From Casuarina equisetifolia (taxonomy: Eukaryota; Streptophyta; Magnoliopsida; Fagales; Casuarinaceae): 64,000 bases of DNA. A model generated the notes under the pieces. It was not told where the DNA came from, did not search any database, and was given only the letters and a program-made list of their open reading frames with translations. Of this stretch, positions 12,632 through 25,102 are shown one piece after another (position 1 is the stretch's first letter; the number at the start of each line of letters is the position of its first letter). The stretch spans positions 7,115,931 through 7,179,930 of the forward strand of contig CM052357.1 in assembly GCA_028551475.1 (NCBI GenBank), read 5' to 3'. The position numbers and the translations under genes were made by a program.

Positions 12632-12783
12632 CTCCACCTCCATTCCACAAAGCAAGTCTTTTGGACATAACAGTATCGAATCTAAGATCGTTTTTTAATT
12701 GGAGCAACGAGGACTGCTGACTGCCCATACATTGGCCAAAACACCACAAAGATCCAGAAGCTGAGGAAAATTGAGACTATGGG
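12632..12783 (-). pseudogene. RLP 5'-end relic, unit 1
   Basis: The minus strand reads a decayed signal-peptide end (IFLSFWIFVVFW) followed, in another frame, by SSLLQLKNDLRFD and KRLALWNGG. This corresponds to the QSLLLQLKNNLIFDHAKSTKLAWWNGS region of the intact RLPs. Homology stops after the LRR N-terminal cap start. Compared with the relics at 53162 and 62334 this copy lacks about 140 bp of the signal-peptide side. It diverges from RLP A-D more than those do from each other, so it looks like an older RLP lineage. Confidence 0.65.
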
Positions 12784-13639
12784 CTCAAGTGTTGGCAGGA
12801 CGGCCACTAGCGTGTAGAATGGGGTAGAAGGAGAAAGAAAACGACACGGCAAAGCCGGCACTGAGAGCTAGATGATATGGTCAACATCGGCATCTTTATG
12901 CATGGTGCCTTTTGAATCTCCGGAAGAGATTTTCTATTTGATCAAACCAATGCCGTGACTTTGCTAGTTCTGAGAAGGGAGTAATAACTCAACGAGTCGC
13001 TAGGGATCTTTTTTATTTCCGTCACGGAGTCCACATCACCGCAGAAGTCACCCAATCTCCGTTAAAGATCGTGGGATCAGCCAGGCAAATTCATATGACC
13101 AGGCTAGCTATTCTGACCAAACAACTATGCCAAGCTCAACCTATTCCACAAGCATATTACTAATTTGAATCCTGTTCGCATGACGAGAATCGTGAAATAT
13201 AAATCCTTATAGCTTTAAAGTTGCCCAAAAAACCTTTCAGTTTCTAGTGATAAAGTATATTGGGAGCTTTTTGTTGAGTTTGCTTGTTATAATTCGTCGG
13301 ATTTTCACTTTTTATCATAGGTAAAGTGATTTTTTTACGTTTATGTAACCTTATTTAATATCAGAGATCTCGCTAATCCAAAATTCTAGAATTCATTATC
13401 ATGGAGAGAAAGATGACAAAAATTCAAAAATTTGTAAGAAGAAAGCATATCCGTTCATGAAAAATAACCGGTCTGTTTGTAGTCTCTTGAAGACAACTCT
13501 CTAACTAAAAAATGTCCATGAAGACTTGCTTATGCGACAAAACCAAGTCTCTTGGAGAACTGTTGATTTGATTCTTCACTGAAGAAATTTCCTTGAACTT
13601 CCTACTCAGTTGTATTGACCTTACCCTCTAAATAAAGTC
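12784..13639. other. Intergenic DNA shared with 62640-63340
   Basis: Non-coding as far as I can see. It aligns nearly base for base with 62640-63340, and its first part with 53450-53700, so it belongs to the duplicated block upstream of the RLP relic. No promoter, RNA gene or transposon end was recognised. Confidence 0.4.
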
Positions 13640-13767
13640 ATGATGCATTCGTTATTTATGTCTTTAGTTTCTAAGTATCACGGAAACTGTGAACCTTGGT
13701 TGATTTTTCTAGTGAATAGACCATTACTACCCCCACGATGCACGCTTAGCCAATACCCATCACCAAG

Positions 13768-13970
13768 GGCCACGAAGAAGAAGACAGACCGGCGACAGTT
13801 TGATCCGCTGAAGACACGAGGCCAACGAATGGAAAGCAGCTCAAAGACATCAGGGCAGGATCCTGGAAAGCGCACGGATAAGAAGGTACAAGGAGGGATG
13901 CAAGCCAAGGTCGGATTAAAATCCTGAGGAATATCCCTAAGAACGAGATTGATTTGTTTCATTTGGGAGG
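13768..13970 (+). pseudogene. Small basic ORF relic, start lost (unit 1)
   Basis: Counterpart of the 65-codon ORF at 63470. The start codon context ACCAATGG is ACCAAGGG here, so the ATG is gone. The body (TDRRQFDPLKTRGQRMESSS) stays open. The C-terminal part is altered: a block reading GGATTAAAATCCTGAGG replaces INVPLK-encoding sequence and creates an early stop. In the other copy that same block lies just after the stop codon, so the change looks like a template switch or short deletion. Confidence 0.45.
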
Positions 13971-13989
13971 ATAAATCAAAGCCAAAATA

Positions 13990-14830
13990 AATTCACAAGA
14001 TCTTGACTATTAGCTTGTTGCGGTTGCAAAAGGAGTTCATGCATATGCCCATGCTTGCTAGAAGGTCATCAAATTTTGTCATTTCAATCCCAATCACTAG
14101 ATTGGTATTACGATGGTGATCCATTCTCAAACCCTACACATTATAGAAGCATAGTTGATGCTTTACAATATTTGACTTTGACTTGCCCACTCATTATCTA
14201 TATTGGTAACACTAATTGTCAATGCATTCATGTTTCTATATTCTCTCGTTGTCAAGCACTCAAGCCCTACCTCAATATCTTACAAAAACTTCACATCATG
14301 GTATTTTATTCAAGTGACGTTCTTTCAATACATTAAACGTCTATTATGATGTAAGCTAGTTTGGTGACAAATTTGATTGTTGCTCTACACGTGGTTTACA
14401 TAAGTTCCTAGGTCCTAATCTTATCTTTTAAATGTTCTCACAAACAATACACAATTCTACAATCAAGCATAGAAACTGAATTCAAATGTCTTATCAACAT
14501 ACTATAGAACTCATCTAGATTAATGCTCTTTTAACTGACCTTTGTGCTACTCCATCTCTCCTCCCACTTTTTAGTGTGACAATTTCTCTACTCTTCATTT
14601 TATTGCTAGTCTAGTTTTCCACACTCACACCAAAAATGTTAAAATTGACTTTCACTTTATCAAAGACCACATGGCGCGAAGACACTTTTTGATCAATTTT
14701 ATATCTTCTATGGATCAATTAATTGATATTTTCATCAAAAAATTATCATCATCCAAGTTCAAACTTCTTTAATCTAAGCTTAATATATGCTTTGCCCTTT
14801 CAACTTCCAAAGTGGTATTAGACAATGATG
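13990..14830 (+). mobile_element. Decayed Ty1/copia retrotransposon 3' part (RT to RNase H), unit 1
   Basis: Broken frames show the copia signature. DPFSNPTHYRSIVDALQYLT is the end of reverse transcriptase (about 14115-14180). A FLGPNLI segment lies near 14400. HTKNVKIDFHFIKDHMARR and KLSSSKFKLL (about 14620-14770) are the end of RNase H. Several stops and shifts rule out activity. Neither the gag/protease/integrase part nor a clear pair of LTRs is present. The same remnant recurs at 53697-54530, so it was duplicated with the surrounding block rather than inserted twice. Confidence 0.75.
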
Positions 14831-15075
14831 TGTCAATGCCACATCATTGTCAACAATAGCCATGTGTTATTGCCATGTCCCATCTTTCCACATCAACCTA
14901 AGAGGACTGCATCTCCAGCACCCAGTCTTATCACTTGGACAGCTCAAACAGATCAATTGATCGGATCAACAAATCCCAATTGCTTCTACAAATCCTTTAC
15001 TGAAAAATCTTTAATTTTTCAATCGTACAACTAATCTATAATTATAATAAATAGAAGATCAACATCAAACGTTGT

Positions 15076-15310
15076 CTTTTTGATCAATTAATTCGTGGAA
15101 CCAAAGCATGCCACAAAGGCGTTGTTCTGATCAATAAAAATGCACATCTTTAAACACGCTACAAAGACATTGTTTTGATTGAAGAATCAGCTCAGTTGAA
15201 ATGCACGGGAAGACACTGTTTTGTTCAATAAATCTGCACAACCAAAACACGCTACAAAGGAATTGTTTTGATCAATGAATCAGCATAGTTGAAATGCATA
15301 GCACGGTGAG
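15076..15310. repeat. Tandem array of ~48-bp units, unit 1
   Basis: About five diverged units built around TTGTTTTGATCAAT and AAAACACGCTACAAAGG. The array follows the copia remnant and recurs in the same order at 54935-55165. Confidence 0.6.
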
Positions 15311-15351
15311 ATATGAACAAGGATAAAGCCTTTTTGATTTCATGTTTTGCT

Positions 15352-15526
15352 AAACGCGCATTGTTATTCACAATTATAATCCAATGATGGGATTATTATA
15401 TTTTCTAGTGAAATATGGAAACGAAATCAAATTAATAACGTTTTCTAAGTAATAAAGCTTGAATTGAAAGCTTCCCAATTCCTTTCTAAGTAATAACGTT
15501 TTACTAAACGCGCATTGTTATTCACT
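15352..15526. repeat. Short local direct duplication
   Basis: The string AAACGCGCATTGTTATTCAC occurs at about 15352 and again near 15507. Between them, pieces of TCTAAGTAATAACGTTTTACT are also doubled. The matching place in unit 3 (about 55265-55390) has only one copy. Confidence 0.45.
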
Positions 15527-15534
15527 GTATCCAG

Positions 15535-15768
15535 ACTGAGCACTACCCCTTATAAGCTTGAATACAAGACATGTGGCCTGTGGCCCTGCTAGCCAAGATG
15601 TAGTGCTCACTCTCCTCACATTGATGTGAGACTAATTTCTTTACTACCCTGTAAACTGAGGCTCGTGGCTCTAATGCCATATAAAAGTTAGGATTCAGGT
15701 TGGCCTACTAAAACGCTAAAGGCTGTACTTTTAAGAAACCCTGCATCTTATAAGGCGTAGTGCTCAGT
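15535..15768. mobile_element. Possible MITE-like element with 22-bp terminal inverted repeats
   Basis: The left end ACTGAGCACTACCCCTTATAAG (15535-15556) and the right end (15747-15768) are inverted copies with 21 of 22 bases matching. The 234-bp span also holds a second CTCCTCACATTGATGTGAGAC block that is repeated just outside the right end (about 15768-15790). I see no target-site duplication. It sits directly before the PPR start codon and is absent from the matching place in unit 3. It could also be a solo fragment of a larger repeat. Confidence 0.4.
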
Positions 15769-15795
15769 CTCCTCATACCGATGTGGGACTACTTC

Positions 15796-16476
15796 ATGGA
15801 AAGCAGGACTGCATCCTACTTGGCAAACCTCCTACAGTCTTGCGTTGACAGGAAAGCCCACCTTGCCGGGAAGCTTCTCCACGCTTTTATCCTCCACAGT
15901 GGCCACACTTCCGACACCTTTCTATCCAACCGCCTCATTGAGCTTTACTTAAAATGTGGTAACATTGCTTCTGCTTACCGCGTGTTCGATAAAATCTCTC
16001 ACAAAGGTGTTTATTCTTGGAATGCAATGTCGGGTGCGCAGTGTAAAGTGGGTAACATAAAGGACACCTATGCATTGTTTGTTAACATGCCCGAAAGAAA
16101 CACAGTGTCTTGGAACAGTGTCTTTGATCAGGGCATTTGTTCGAAGTGGGCTTGAACATCAGGCCTTGGATGCATATGATTCGATGATTGCAGAAGGATT
16201 ATGTACCTACCCGTTTCACATTGGCAAGTGTATTTAATGCATACAGCTCCCATTCAGAGCGGGGTAGGAGATGTCATGGTCTTGTCATTAAGATTGGGCT
16301 TGACCACAATATGTATGTGGGCAATGCTTTGTTGGGCATGTATGCGAAGTGTGGGCTTATTTGGGATGCAAGTCAAGTTTTAGGGGCCATGCATGAGTAT
16401 AAACAGGTGACGTTTACCACGATGATGTGTGGGTTAACGCAAACGGATCGAGTCGTGGAGGCTTTGGAGATACCAT
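15796..16476 (+). pseudogene. PPR protein gene, 5' fragment (At4g20770-like)
   Basis: Starts ATG at 15796 (MESRTASYLANLLQSC). It shows the plant PPR pattern: VFDKISHKGVYSWNAMSGAQ, then MPERNTVSWN, RFTLASVFNAYS, HGLVIKIGLD, NALLGMYAKCGLI. Such proteins bind organelle RNA and usually guide editing, splicing or stability. Order and wording resemble Arabidopsis At4g20770, from memory. There are at least two frameshifts, near 16122 and 16200. Homology ends abruptly near 16476, inside a repeat (VVEALE), where NTM1 intron DNA begins. The continuation of the same gene is found at 55648. Confidence 0.8.
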
Positions 16477-17850
16477 AACAACTGGACAGACAACATATCT
16501 TCACCAAATCACAACTCTGCCAAGCCAATGCCATCTTTTCAACATATTTCCATTAAATCACATGGATTCAAAGCCATTGATATCACCGACAATCACAATC
16601 CCACCAATCTTTCCTTTCCATTTTGGCCATAGATGGCTTCCTTTCTCACAGCTGCAGAGCAGCTAGGACATTAACTATCCATAATGTAAAAGACACAATG
16701 CTTACTCGTTCTATCAATAGACTCCAGTTTTATTGTTCATTAAAACCAGTTTTGGTTCCAATCATTGGAAAATAGACGACGTTGTTCTGGTAAGTTTTGC
16801 CAAAACCTCGTTTAATTCAAACAAGTTAGGTGTTGCCAAGTTTGGTAATGTACTTTTAATGTTCAACTTTGTCTTTCCTTCGGATTGCTTGAAATTAATT
16901 TTTTTTTTTTCCTCCACCCCTTGGAGTACTATATCCAAGGGAAATTTTAGTTGTAAATATAAAAGGAAAAAAATGGAACCTATGAGTTGCTTGAAATCTA
17001 GACACTCTTCTTTTGATAACCACAGAAGCCGGACAAATGAAATGGCATCCTCTTAGAGCTTGAAGGGTGCAAAGAAAGTTACTGCATCATAACACAACCC
17101 TGACGAATACAAAGAGAACAAAACGGGAAGCATACCACTTTTTGCTATATTCTCCTTCAAGACAAAAAGCCACCGGGTTTAAGGCCAGCCTGGAAGTAAC
17201 ATAAATCTTAGTTACCGCCAAATTACAGTCGCTACAGAAGATCGCTAGAATATTCACAATGTCAGACATGTGAAAAAAATACAGTATAACAGTATAGGTT
17301 GCAGCATAGATACAAGGTCTTCAACGAATAAAACTCCAAGAAAATGCAGAGAACTAGGAGGAAAAATCCAATTTTCAAAACCTACAAACAAAAGAAAGTG
17401 AAATTTTACCACCAAAGTTTTGAATATCCATCAAAAGCGAGCAAATAAAAACTAAGAAAGCTCAAGAGCTTCTTAGCACAAAAATAACGAGAATTCACCA
17501 CCTAATACTACTAAAACATTAGAACAGAGAATAGGTTACACAACTTAATCAGTTATCACTATATAATATTGTGTAATTGCTGCCCAGACAGAACCACAGA
17601 AACTCTTTTTTCAACTCTGCTTCTTTGGAGAAGGAAAATGGTCTATAGTGTAGCAAACCTATGCTGTGCATTAAAACAGTGAAACTAGCAGAATCATAAG
17701 AACATTTAAAACATAGAAAGCAGAAGAACATCACTTCAGTAATCAGTTCCCCAGTACAGCAAATCAAAGTTCTTGGTTATCTTGCAATACTAGTAACAAT
17801 TGCAGGAAAATTTAGGGTTACAAAAACAAAGAACTAGCATTTAGTCCCCT
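16477..17850 (-). pseudogene. NTM1: NTM1 internal fragment (exon 6 with flanking introns)
   Basis: Aligns with NTM1 copy 1 from about base 585 to 1970, i.e. parts of introns 5 and 6 around exon 6. The exon is 17136-17189, 54 nt instead of 55: one A is missing from the run encoding GFFV, which shifts the frame. The left border is joined to the PPR fragment and the right border to an RLP 5' flank, so neither a start nor a stop belongs to it. Confidence 0.8.
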
Positions 17851-18262
17851 GTGCAGTAATATAGAGGCAAGAGGCAAGAGGCAAGAGGCAAGAGTATGGG
17901 AAAAGAATTGAAGAGATGATGAACTTAGTCGACGAAAACGGAGGGTAAAAGTCCTATAAACTCCAAATATTTTCACATGAAGCTCTAGGACGTTGCAGGC
18001 TAAAAAGATATAAAGTTTGCAATGGGAGAGCAACCAAAGTGTAGAATGGGACTCAGAAGAAGAAGACAGCGACTCAACAGAGGGAAGTAAACAGCGTTTC
18101 AGTTCGTATAATTAATACGAAAGTTTGACCCGCTGAAAACACGAGGCCAGCGAATGGAAAACAACTTAAAGACATCAGGGCAGGATCCGTGTAAAATAAC
18201 AAAGGAAGTGACATTAGAGTCTCTTTCATGTTCCAATTATGAGTGAAAATATGAAATAAGAA
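17851..18262 (-). pseudogene. RLP 5' flank without its RLP
   Basis: Nearly identical to the RLP B flank (35750-36140), including its fusion to the small-ORF relic (GACCCGCTGAAAACACGAGG, about 18127). The RLP coding sequence that should start near 17850 is missing and NTM1 intron DNA takes its place. Four copies of the heptamer GAGGCAA mark the joint. Confidence 0.7.
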
Positions 18263-18900
18263 TGTTTCCCAAATTTTCTATACTTCTATTAATACAAATG
18301 AAGATAGGGCAAGTGGAAAAATCACGTAAGGAGTCATTTTACGATTTCTCCAGCTAGTCATCACATATTTTCTGGAGTATGAAATTTTGATAGAGAACAC
18401 CCCCAGAGATCATAGTGGGACTAAATTGTTTCTTGCCCCAAGCTCGTTGAGTTCGACGTGGAGTTAGAAATAGGCTGATCAATAAAAAAAAAAACCCTTC
18501 TATGATTTCCCAGAGGCCATAGCCTACACGAGAAACTGGTTTCTCAACAATACTTGATGAACTTTTCTTTTTCTTTTTTTTCTACCGGAAGCTATAACAT
18601 GAACAAGGATCCAGCCGGAAAACACTGGGAATATGTAAGATGGCTGCCACCTATCAGTGAAAAAGGAATAGACTAAATTCACTTAAGCAGAAGAATAAGA
18701 TAGTATGTTCTTCTAAAAATCAATGGTCGTTTTCAAAGGAAGTTCCTGCCCTACAGTCGGTCAAAGGCTATGATCATGTAAACACCACTGAACACGTATA
18801 TTATCTCCTATAGCCTTTCAGTAGGTGTCCACTTCCTACAATAATCAGGCAAGTTTCTTTGGTTTAACTATGCTAAAGCTCAGTGCTTGCTCAGATTTAA
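18263..18900. other. Intergenic DNA mostly unique to unit 2
   Basis: About 18263-18770 is absent from the corresponding place in unit 3 (36140), where the flanks are joined directly. From about 18775 on it matches 36150-36300. No gene, RNA or transposon end was recognised. Confidence 0.4.
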
Positions 18901-18907
18901 TTGTCCT

Positions 18908-19222
18908 TCAGATAACGTCGTCGGTGGGCAGACTTGTCTGTCGGCAGAGATTCCATCGGTGGGTCACGGCTTGAGATTTCCTTTTGCTTTCATCGAAAGC
19001 AGTGACGACCGGGGGTGGGCAGGTCGGCGTGTAGTGGAATGAATGAGGAATCCTCGACGTGCAAAGTGGAGAGAAAATCTGAGGGCTTTTGCTTTCTGAA
19101 CGCGGATTGACGCGGACTTCAAAAGCTGCTTTGTGACTTGCCCGGCTATTATTACGCTTTGTCCTTGAAGACTTACTTCGCGTGGTCAGAAAGTTGACGC
19201 TGTTGACGAAGCTCAATTTCAA
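18908..19222 (-). CDS. Unrecognised GC-richer ORF downstream of NTM1-2
   Basis: A 104-codon frame (starts MKLSFVNSVNFLTTRSKS, ends SLPTDDVI). Its GC content is clearly higher than the surroundings. A second copy at 36367 is 103 codons long and differs by a 3-bp in-frame deletion plus point changes, so the frame is kept. It is rich in Ser, Arg and Lys and has no motif I know. It could be a first exon or a chance frame in a GC-rich element; function unknown. Confidence 0.3.
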   Translation of the reverse strand: MKLSFVNSVNFLTTRSKSSRTKRNNSRASHKAAFEVRVNPRSESKSPQIFSPLCTSRIPHSFHYTPTCPPPVVTAFDESKRKSQAVTHRWNLCRQTSLPTDDVI

Positions 19223-19239
19223 ACTGACGGAAGGGAACT

Positions 19240-21549
19240 TATTTGTCGATTATTAACAGTTTTAAGTCTTTTGGGACGTGATGAACATTGAAAGACACTT
19301 ATTTTTTGGAGTTCTGTTATTTTTTTTAGTTGAGTTTAGATGATTTGATAATAGTTAAAAAATTTAAAAGTTTAATTCAAAAGTTAATTAAAGTGTTAAG
19401 GAATTTTTTTTTTAAAACTTCATTTCAAGATTTTTTGAGACTTTCATTTCAACATACAACTCTTATAGAGTATAATAATTTCAACGTAAACTATAATGCT
19501 AAGTTAAAAAGCTAAAAAAGTTAACTCAAAAGTTAACTTAAAGATTATAGTGCCTTTATTTATCTTTAAAAATTTAGTGCAAAGATCTTATTTTTAGGTA
19601 TGAAACTATCATTTTGTATTACACGCACAACACAACATAAACTCTAATAGAAGATCACATTGAGATCAAGGCAGAGGCCACAAATGCATACAATCAAGAT
19701 AGACCTTCCCATATGTGAATTTGTGTAGATTTAGATCCATCCATGTGAAAGTGACATGTTTAAGCAGGAAAATTTTGATTAACCAAAGGTCATTTTTTTT
19801 TTTTTTTCATTAGTACCACTATGTTCTATAGTAGTGCATGTCGAGATCACCTCAAAGTACAAATGAGTAATTCATGAAAAATATGATGCTAAGCAAATAT
19901 TATTAGACATTAATAGTCATTCTAACTTTTACAAATAAGTTATATTTAACAAGTCTTTTGAATCTTATTTGCTTATATTTTAGTAGGAAAAGTGTTTTTG
20001 TTAGAGTATACGTATAAGAAAATTAGTAGAATGTTTAAAAGTATTTTGTATATCTTTAAAGAAAATAAAATTTAATATGTTTACTTTAATCAAAATGCAA
20101 ACCATGTCTATTAATTTTACAACCTAACTTCATAAAAATAAATGAATACATAAGGCAAATGGACAATATTTTTTTGAGTAATAACTCAAAACTCCAAAAG
20201 TTTACTGTCGAACCATTTTGAACAAATATTTCTGAGTAAAGGTATCTTCCAACTTCAAAGTTTTTCTCAACCATCTCAAATTTAGGAGTTCGACCTTGTT
20301 CTCTAACCTTTTCATTTAACCAAACGTCAAATGCATAGCAGCTGGCATTATCTAATTCATGTAGAGAGGTCCAATCGACTCGTTACTTTGCATTTGAACA
20401 CACAACTTGAACCATTTCACTTAATCACTTAGGCTTTCCCTTTCTCAAGACCAACCATCTAATGAAGTAATTGCTCTTGATACATAGAAAAACATGGCCC
20501 GCCACTTTGTGCAGTTTCATCACCAGTAATCTTGTGGTCAGTCTTTTAGTGCAGTCACCATTCTTCCTAATCGAATGAGCTTCTTCAATTATTTTTCCCA
20601 ACACCAAAATAAGTTATAAAATATAATGCGTCTGGAAGCTCATCTCAACTAAATGCCCCCTTTTTTAGGTCTGCTTTCAATTTGGTTAATCTTCAATTTT
20701 GATCTTCAGACGAGTACAAGGGATGGCCTAGGCGTCTTGTTCCAGTATGTTCTAAATGTGAATGTGTTTTCAATCTTTGATGACTTTATGTCAATTGCTA
20801 TTACAGAGGAAAGCAGGCCTGATAGGAATAGAGTGGCATACCACACAAAGAGAACATGCTTTGACAAGCGAAGAGCCGGATCTCATGTACCATAAACAAA
20901 ATACCTCCGAAATTCTTCATCTATGATGACAAGAAATGGCATCAAAAACCCATTTTCTTATACCAACCAGAATTGACTCGTAGGATTTGTAATTGCCTAA
21001 CCAGGTGGTAACTATCACTGCAATTGAGTTCTTTAACTTTGTCTTCTCTTTTCTTTTTCCAACTGACCCAAAAAGGCCATTTTCCAGGTCCTTGACTAGC
21101 TTATGAGGGCAGCGTAGCTATGACCAGAACGTTACTGCAGTGGCTTCGGACTTCAAAGACTAGCTTCTGATATATTTGACTCTAACAAGCTTTTACCATT
21201 TAACAAGACTCAACAAGATGGGAGATCCCCATTGAAGAAACGATTAAACATGGCTGTCATGGCAATGTTGTATTAATAGAGTATGGTACCTAAAATAGAA
21301 ACAAAAAGCAAGAGGCAGCTTCAAACACAAACAATGATATTTGCAGGTGAATACAAGCTGGTCGAATGTGCAAAAGCAAGAGACATGATCATGGCAGAAA
21401 AGATGGCATCTAACAAGAATTGATGGGCGATAAAAAATTGCAAATTGCAGACCTGGACTTCAAATTCTACAAGTCACATGAAATCTCTATTTGCTAGGAA
21501 AAAGCACAGCTCCTTCTGTAGCTATCTCAGAACTCCAAGACACAATTTC
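19240..21549. other. NTM1-2 3' flank with two segments missing in unit 3
   Basis: AT-rich, no gene seen. Compared with unit 3, the spans of about 19240-20045 and about 20369-20842 are extra. The second is bordered by AGAGA on both sides, which fits either a microhomology deletion in unit 3 or an insertion here. The rest aligns with 36700-37684. Confidence 0.45.
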
Positions 21550-21775
21550 TCACTTGATGATTCCAGGTCGATTGGGTTGTACTTTAGATCTGGTCCTATG
21601 AACCTTCTTGGGTGAGTCAGTAGTCAATGCGTACATCTTCACAGCAAACAATTCCTCGGGCAACCCCTTTTGATCCTGATTAATACCAACTAAATGTAAG
21701 AAAACGTGATTGAATTTATTACACATCACTGCACACAGTTTCAAGCTCTGTTTTTGAACAAGCTTTTAATTTTCA

Positions 21776-21793
21776 AGAGAGAGAGAGAGAGAA
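21776..21793. repeat. GA dinucleotide microsatellite
   Basis: Run of about nine GA units in the last intron of NTM1-2. It is shorter and interrupted (GAGAGAAAGAGAG) in copy 3 near 37912. Confidence 0.7.
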
Positions 21794-24700
21794 GCAACAG
21801 TTCTCAAATGTATTAGTTGGTATGCAGAATAATACCAATGGACAATGGTATCAAACAGAAAAGCTTGTGCTCTACATTTTTTTTTTTTTTTTTGGCTTCA
21901 ATTCATAGAATCCTAACTGAGGCTTATGCTCTTTGCTTAGTTTAACAATGAGAATATAATTCTAATAAAATTAAAATTGAATAACAACCAAAGTTGTAAT
22001 TCAGATATATGCAGGAACACCAATTGTTGTGTAAAAGGTCAGGTGATGTAGATAATTCACAATGGAGGTTGAGGGTATCAAGTAACATTATATCCTTGTG
22101 AACTACAGAAAAAGTCACGTTTGAGTACCACCAAATGATTCCATTATGCTTCCCGGTAATGATACTACAACAAGATGCACTGCAAACAGCTAAATCCAAG
22201 TGTTCTCTTAGTGCCAAAGTCTCTAAGATAAACTCCTATATCATCTTTAACTCCTTAAGCCAACTATTTTTTGCTGTTTTAACATTAAGCAATGTTACAT
22301 GCTTTCTTCTGACATAACTCTATTTTCAATGGGCTACAAGTTAAAAAACTATCTCAGCTGCATGTTCAATAATACTATTGGGTCCAACTGAGACTAATTA
22401 TAATAAGTCATCTGTTGCACCAGAACCACCATAAGAAATCAATTATCGTTTCCCAAGAAAGATATTTTTATTATTGGCTCTCAGCTTTTCTCGAAACAAG
22501 ATCCAACTAATTCACAACCCTCAACACTAGCCAAAGTACAACATAAAATTAGTGATTTGGTCCTCCATACTACTGCAACATAAATCAATGTCCCTTCCTC
22601 TCTTGTCCCTAAGTAGGCCATCCGTCTATTCTAAGAAAATGAAATTAGTATTTTCAATTGTACTTAAAAGTCAATATTTCTTATAATTCTGCTCAAATAA
22701 ATATCCCCAAGATTGAGCTTGCTGTCAACATGGAGGAAAAAATGCAAACTCATCAAAGATAGAAAGAGATTCTAAAATATTAACCACTTTTTTTATGCAT
22801 ATCTATAAACTTTTTTAGGACTTGCAAACTACCAGGAATGTCTCAAAATTTACCAAGTTACTTGGATGGTGAGCTATTAACAACTATCTTAGGATTGGGA
22901 TCTATCATACACATCTTTCATTTGAAATATGGTCTTTTAGTAAAGATATTCCAGATCATTCACTATTATTGATAATAATACTTTTCAACCTAATCTTATA
23001 TATTTATGGCCTTTGTGAAGCCAACCGATAAATTCAAACTCCCTTTTCCAAATTACAAAGAACTGTGGTGATTCAAAATATTGCACGGACAACCCTCAAA
23101 CTTCCAACTGTTGACAAAATAGAAGATATTGACTTTCTAATAAAGAAAAAAAATGAGGTATGTATATGTACTCTTTGGTTGAGGTTGTTTCTCACTGGGC
23201 ATGACTTTCTATCTTATCCCCCTTTCAGTTACTAACAAAACTTCTATCACTCACTGAATACCAATTCAGATATCTTTTGTGGTTGCAACAACACTCTCGA
23301 ATACCTATGTGATTGAGTCTTTCAAATTAATGCATTCAAAGGAAAACCCTTAAACATGGGCCACTAACCATATAATTTTTTTTTTCTTTGTTTTAACTGA
23401 TGCCAGAAAAACTACTCTGAGGGCTCTGCAGCCAACAACTCGATATGCCATGTACTATAACAGACAGCCCCTCGGTCTTGCCTCCAAGTAGTGAAGGGGT
23501 GGGATGAGGCCAGAATAGGTTTAAGTTCAAACATGACCAAAGCTAAATTAATTTAAAAGAGATTCAACACTCCTACAACACTCCTACAAATAACTCATCA
23601 TATTATAAAGAGACCAACTCATTACTGTGAGAAACTGTTTCAGAATTTTATTTTTTTTTAATAAAAAAAAGAGTCAGAAATGGGCAGTTTGAGAAGTTGC
23701 TATTTTTGCAAATACAGCGTAGATCAAAAAAGTCTCTTGCTTTTAAACTGCTTTTTGAGAGATACAAAGCAGAAAATTAGAGAGCAGATCTCATCCAACA
23801 ACTTTTAGTGTCATTTAAGCTTGCATATGCAACAACTAAACACTACCTTTGATTTGTAAATATGAAGTCCACATTGGCTAAACAGCTCCTTGAAGTATAA
23901 ATCAGATCTGGTGATGCTTCGATCTTCATTGTCCAGCACAAATCCTAAAATCCAGTTAAATTAGCTTAGAGGAATTCAGCCTGATTCAGTGAAAAATCTC
24001 AAACTCATAGGCCCAAGCAAACAGCCACAGATTTTTATTGAAAGATTAATGAATGCACTACACCATAGCTAATTGTTGCAAAAAAGGGAATTGAGCTAGT
24101 CATCTATCACACATGCTCAGAATTTAGTAGGTCCTTCAATCGGATGAAGCACCATCCTATGAATTAGGGGTGCTAGAGTTGCTAAGCTGTTCAACTTTGG
24201 TCAATGTTAATTGTAGTCCAGTACTACACCACTCCCTGGCAAAAGAGGAGATTTTGAAACTTTGTGGAATAAAAAGGAATATGATATAGAATACTTCCAA
24301 ATCTTATTAGTTCTAGGGAAATTTTATCTTCAGGATCTTTCAAAAAAGAAAATTTACATTTTATTTTATGGCAAAAATTTCTCATGGAAATTTCCCTTTC
24401 AATTTCCCATTTGTGGTTAAAGTCAAGTTCTGCAAAAAATAACAATTAGGACATTTGAGGCTGTAGTATTTCCAATCAATATGGCATATGGGTTTCGATC
24501 CTTTAAGTGTGCTTATGCCTACATAACAAACCCACATAGAGAATTAAAAGTAGGGCTTGTGATAGAGTGACAGTTTTTGGTTGATATAAATGATATCAAA
24601 GAGCCTTTTTACTCCTGAACTCCTTCATGTCTTTTCATCTTCAATCTAAAATTGGGAGATTTCTTTGCTTCCCTCTTCCTTATTTTCCATTTAATCAGTA

Positions 24701-25102
24701 ACAGCACACTTATGGACCTCGTCTTTAAGTGTCAATCATTGTCTTATTTCTCTATCTTGCTTTCGTTACCCTCAAGTGTCATACCATATTGTGTCTTTAA
24801 CATTTTTGGACCTCACTTAAGAAACACTAATAGATACCAAAACTTTAATTAGGAATGACAAATTCATCAAAAATGACAACTAAAAAAAAAAAAAAAAAGC
24901 AATGATTTTGTAAAAACTTAAATGTGTATACTTGCGTTTATGAATAAAAACCAGTTTCTAGTTAAGCGGCTTGTCCAAGAGCAATAATATAGAGAGCTTA
25001 TGCTCACATGACTAAATGCCACAAACCCTTCCATGTAGAACCCTTTCAAGATTGTCATTAGCACAAGACACATCCAAAACCCATGCCCGTGAGAGAAACT
25101 AC

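Noticed and set aside
20653..20895. 80-codon plus-strand ORF in the NTM1-2 3' flank
   Set aside because: Most of it is deleted in unit 3 and it has no recognisable motif.
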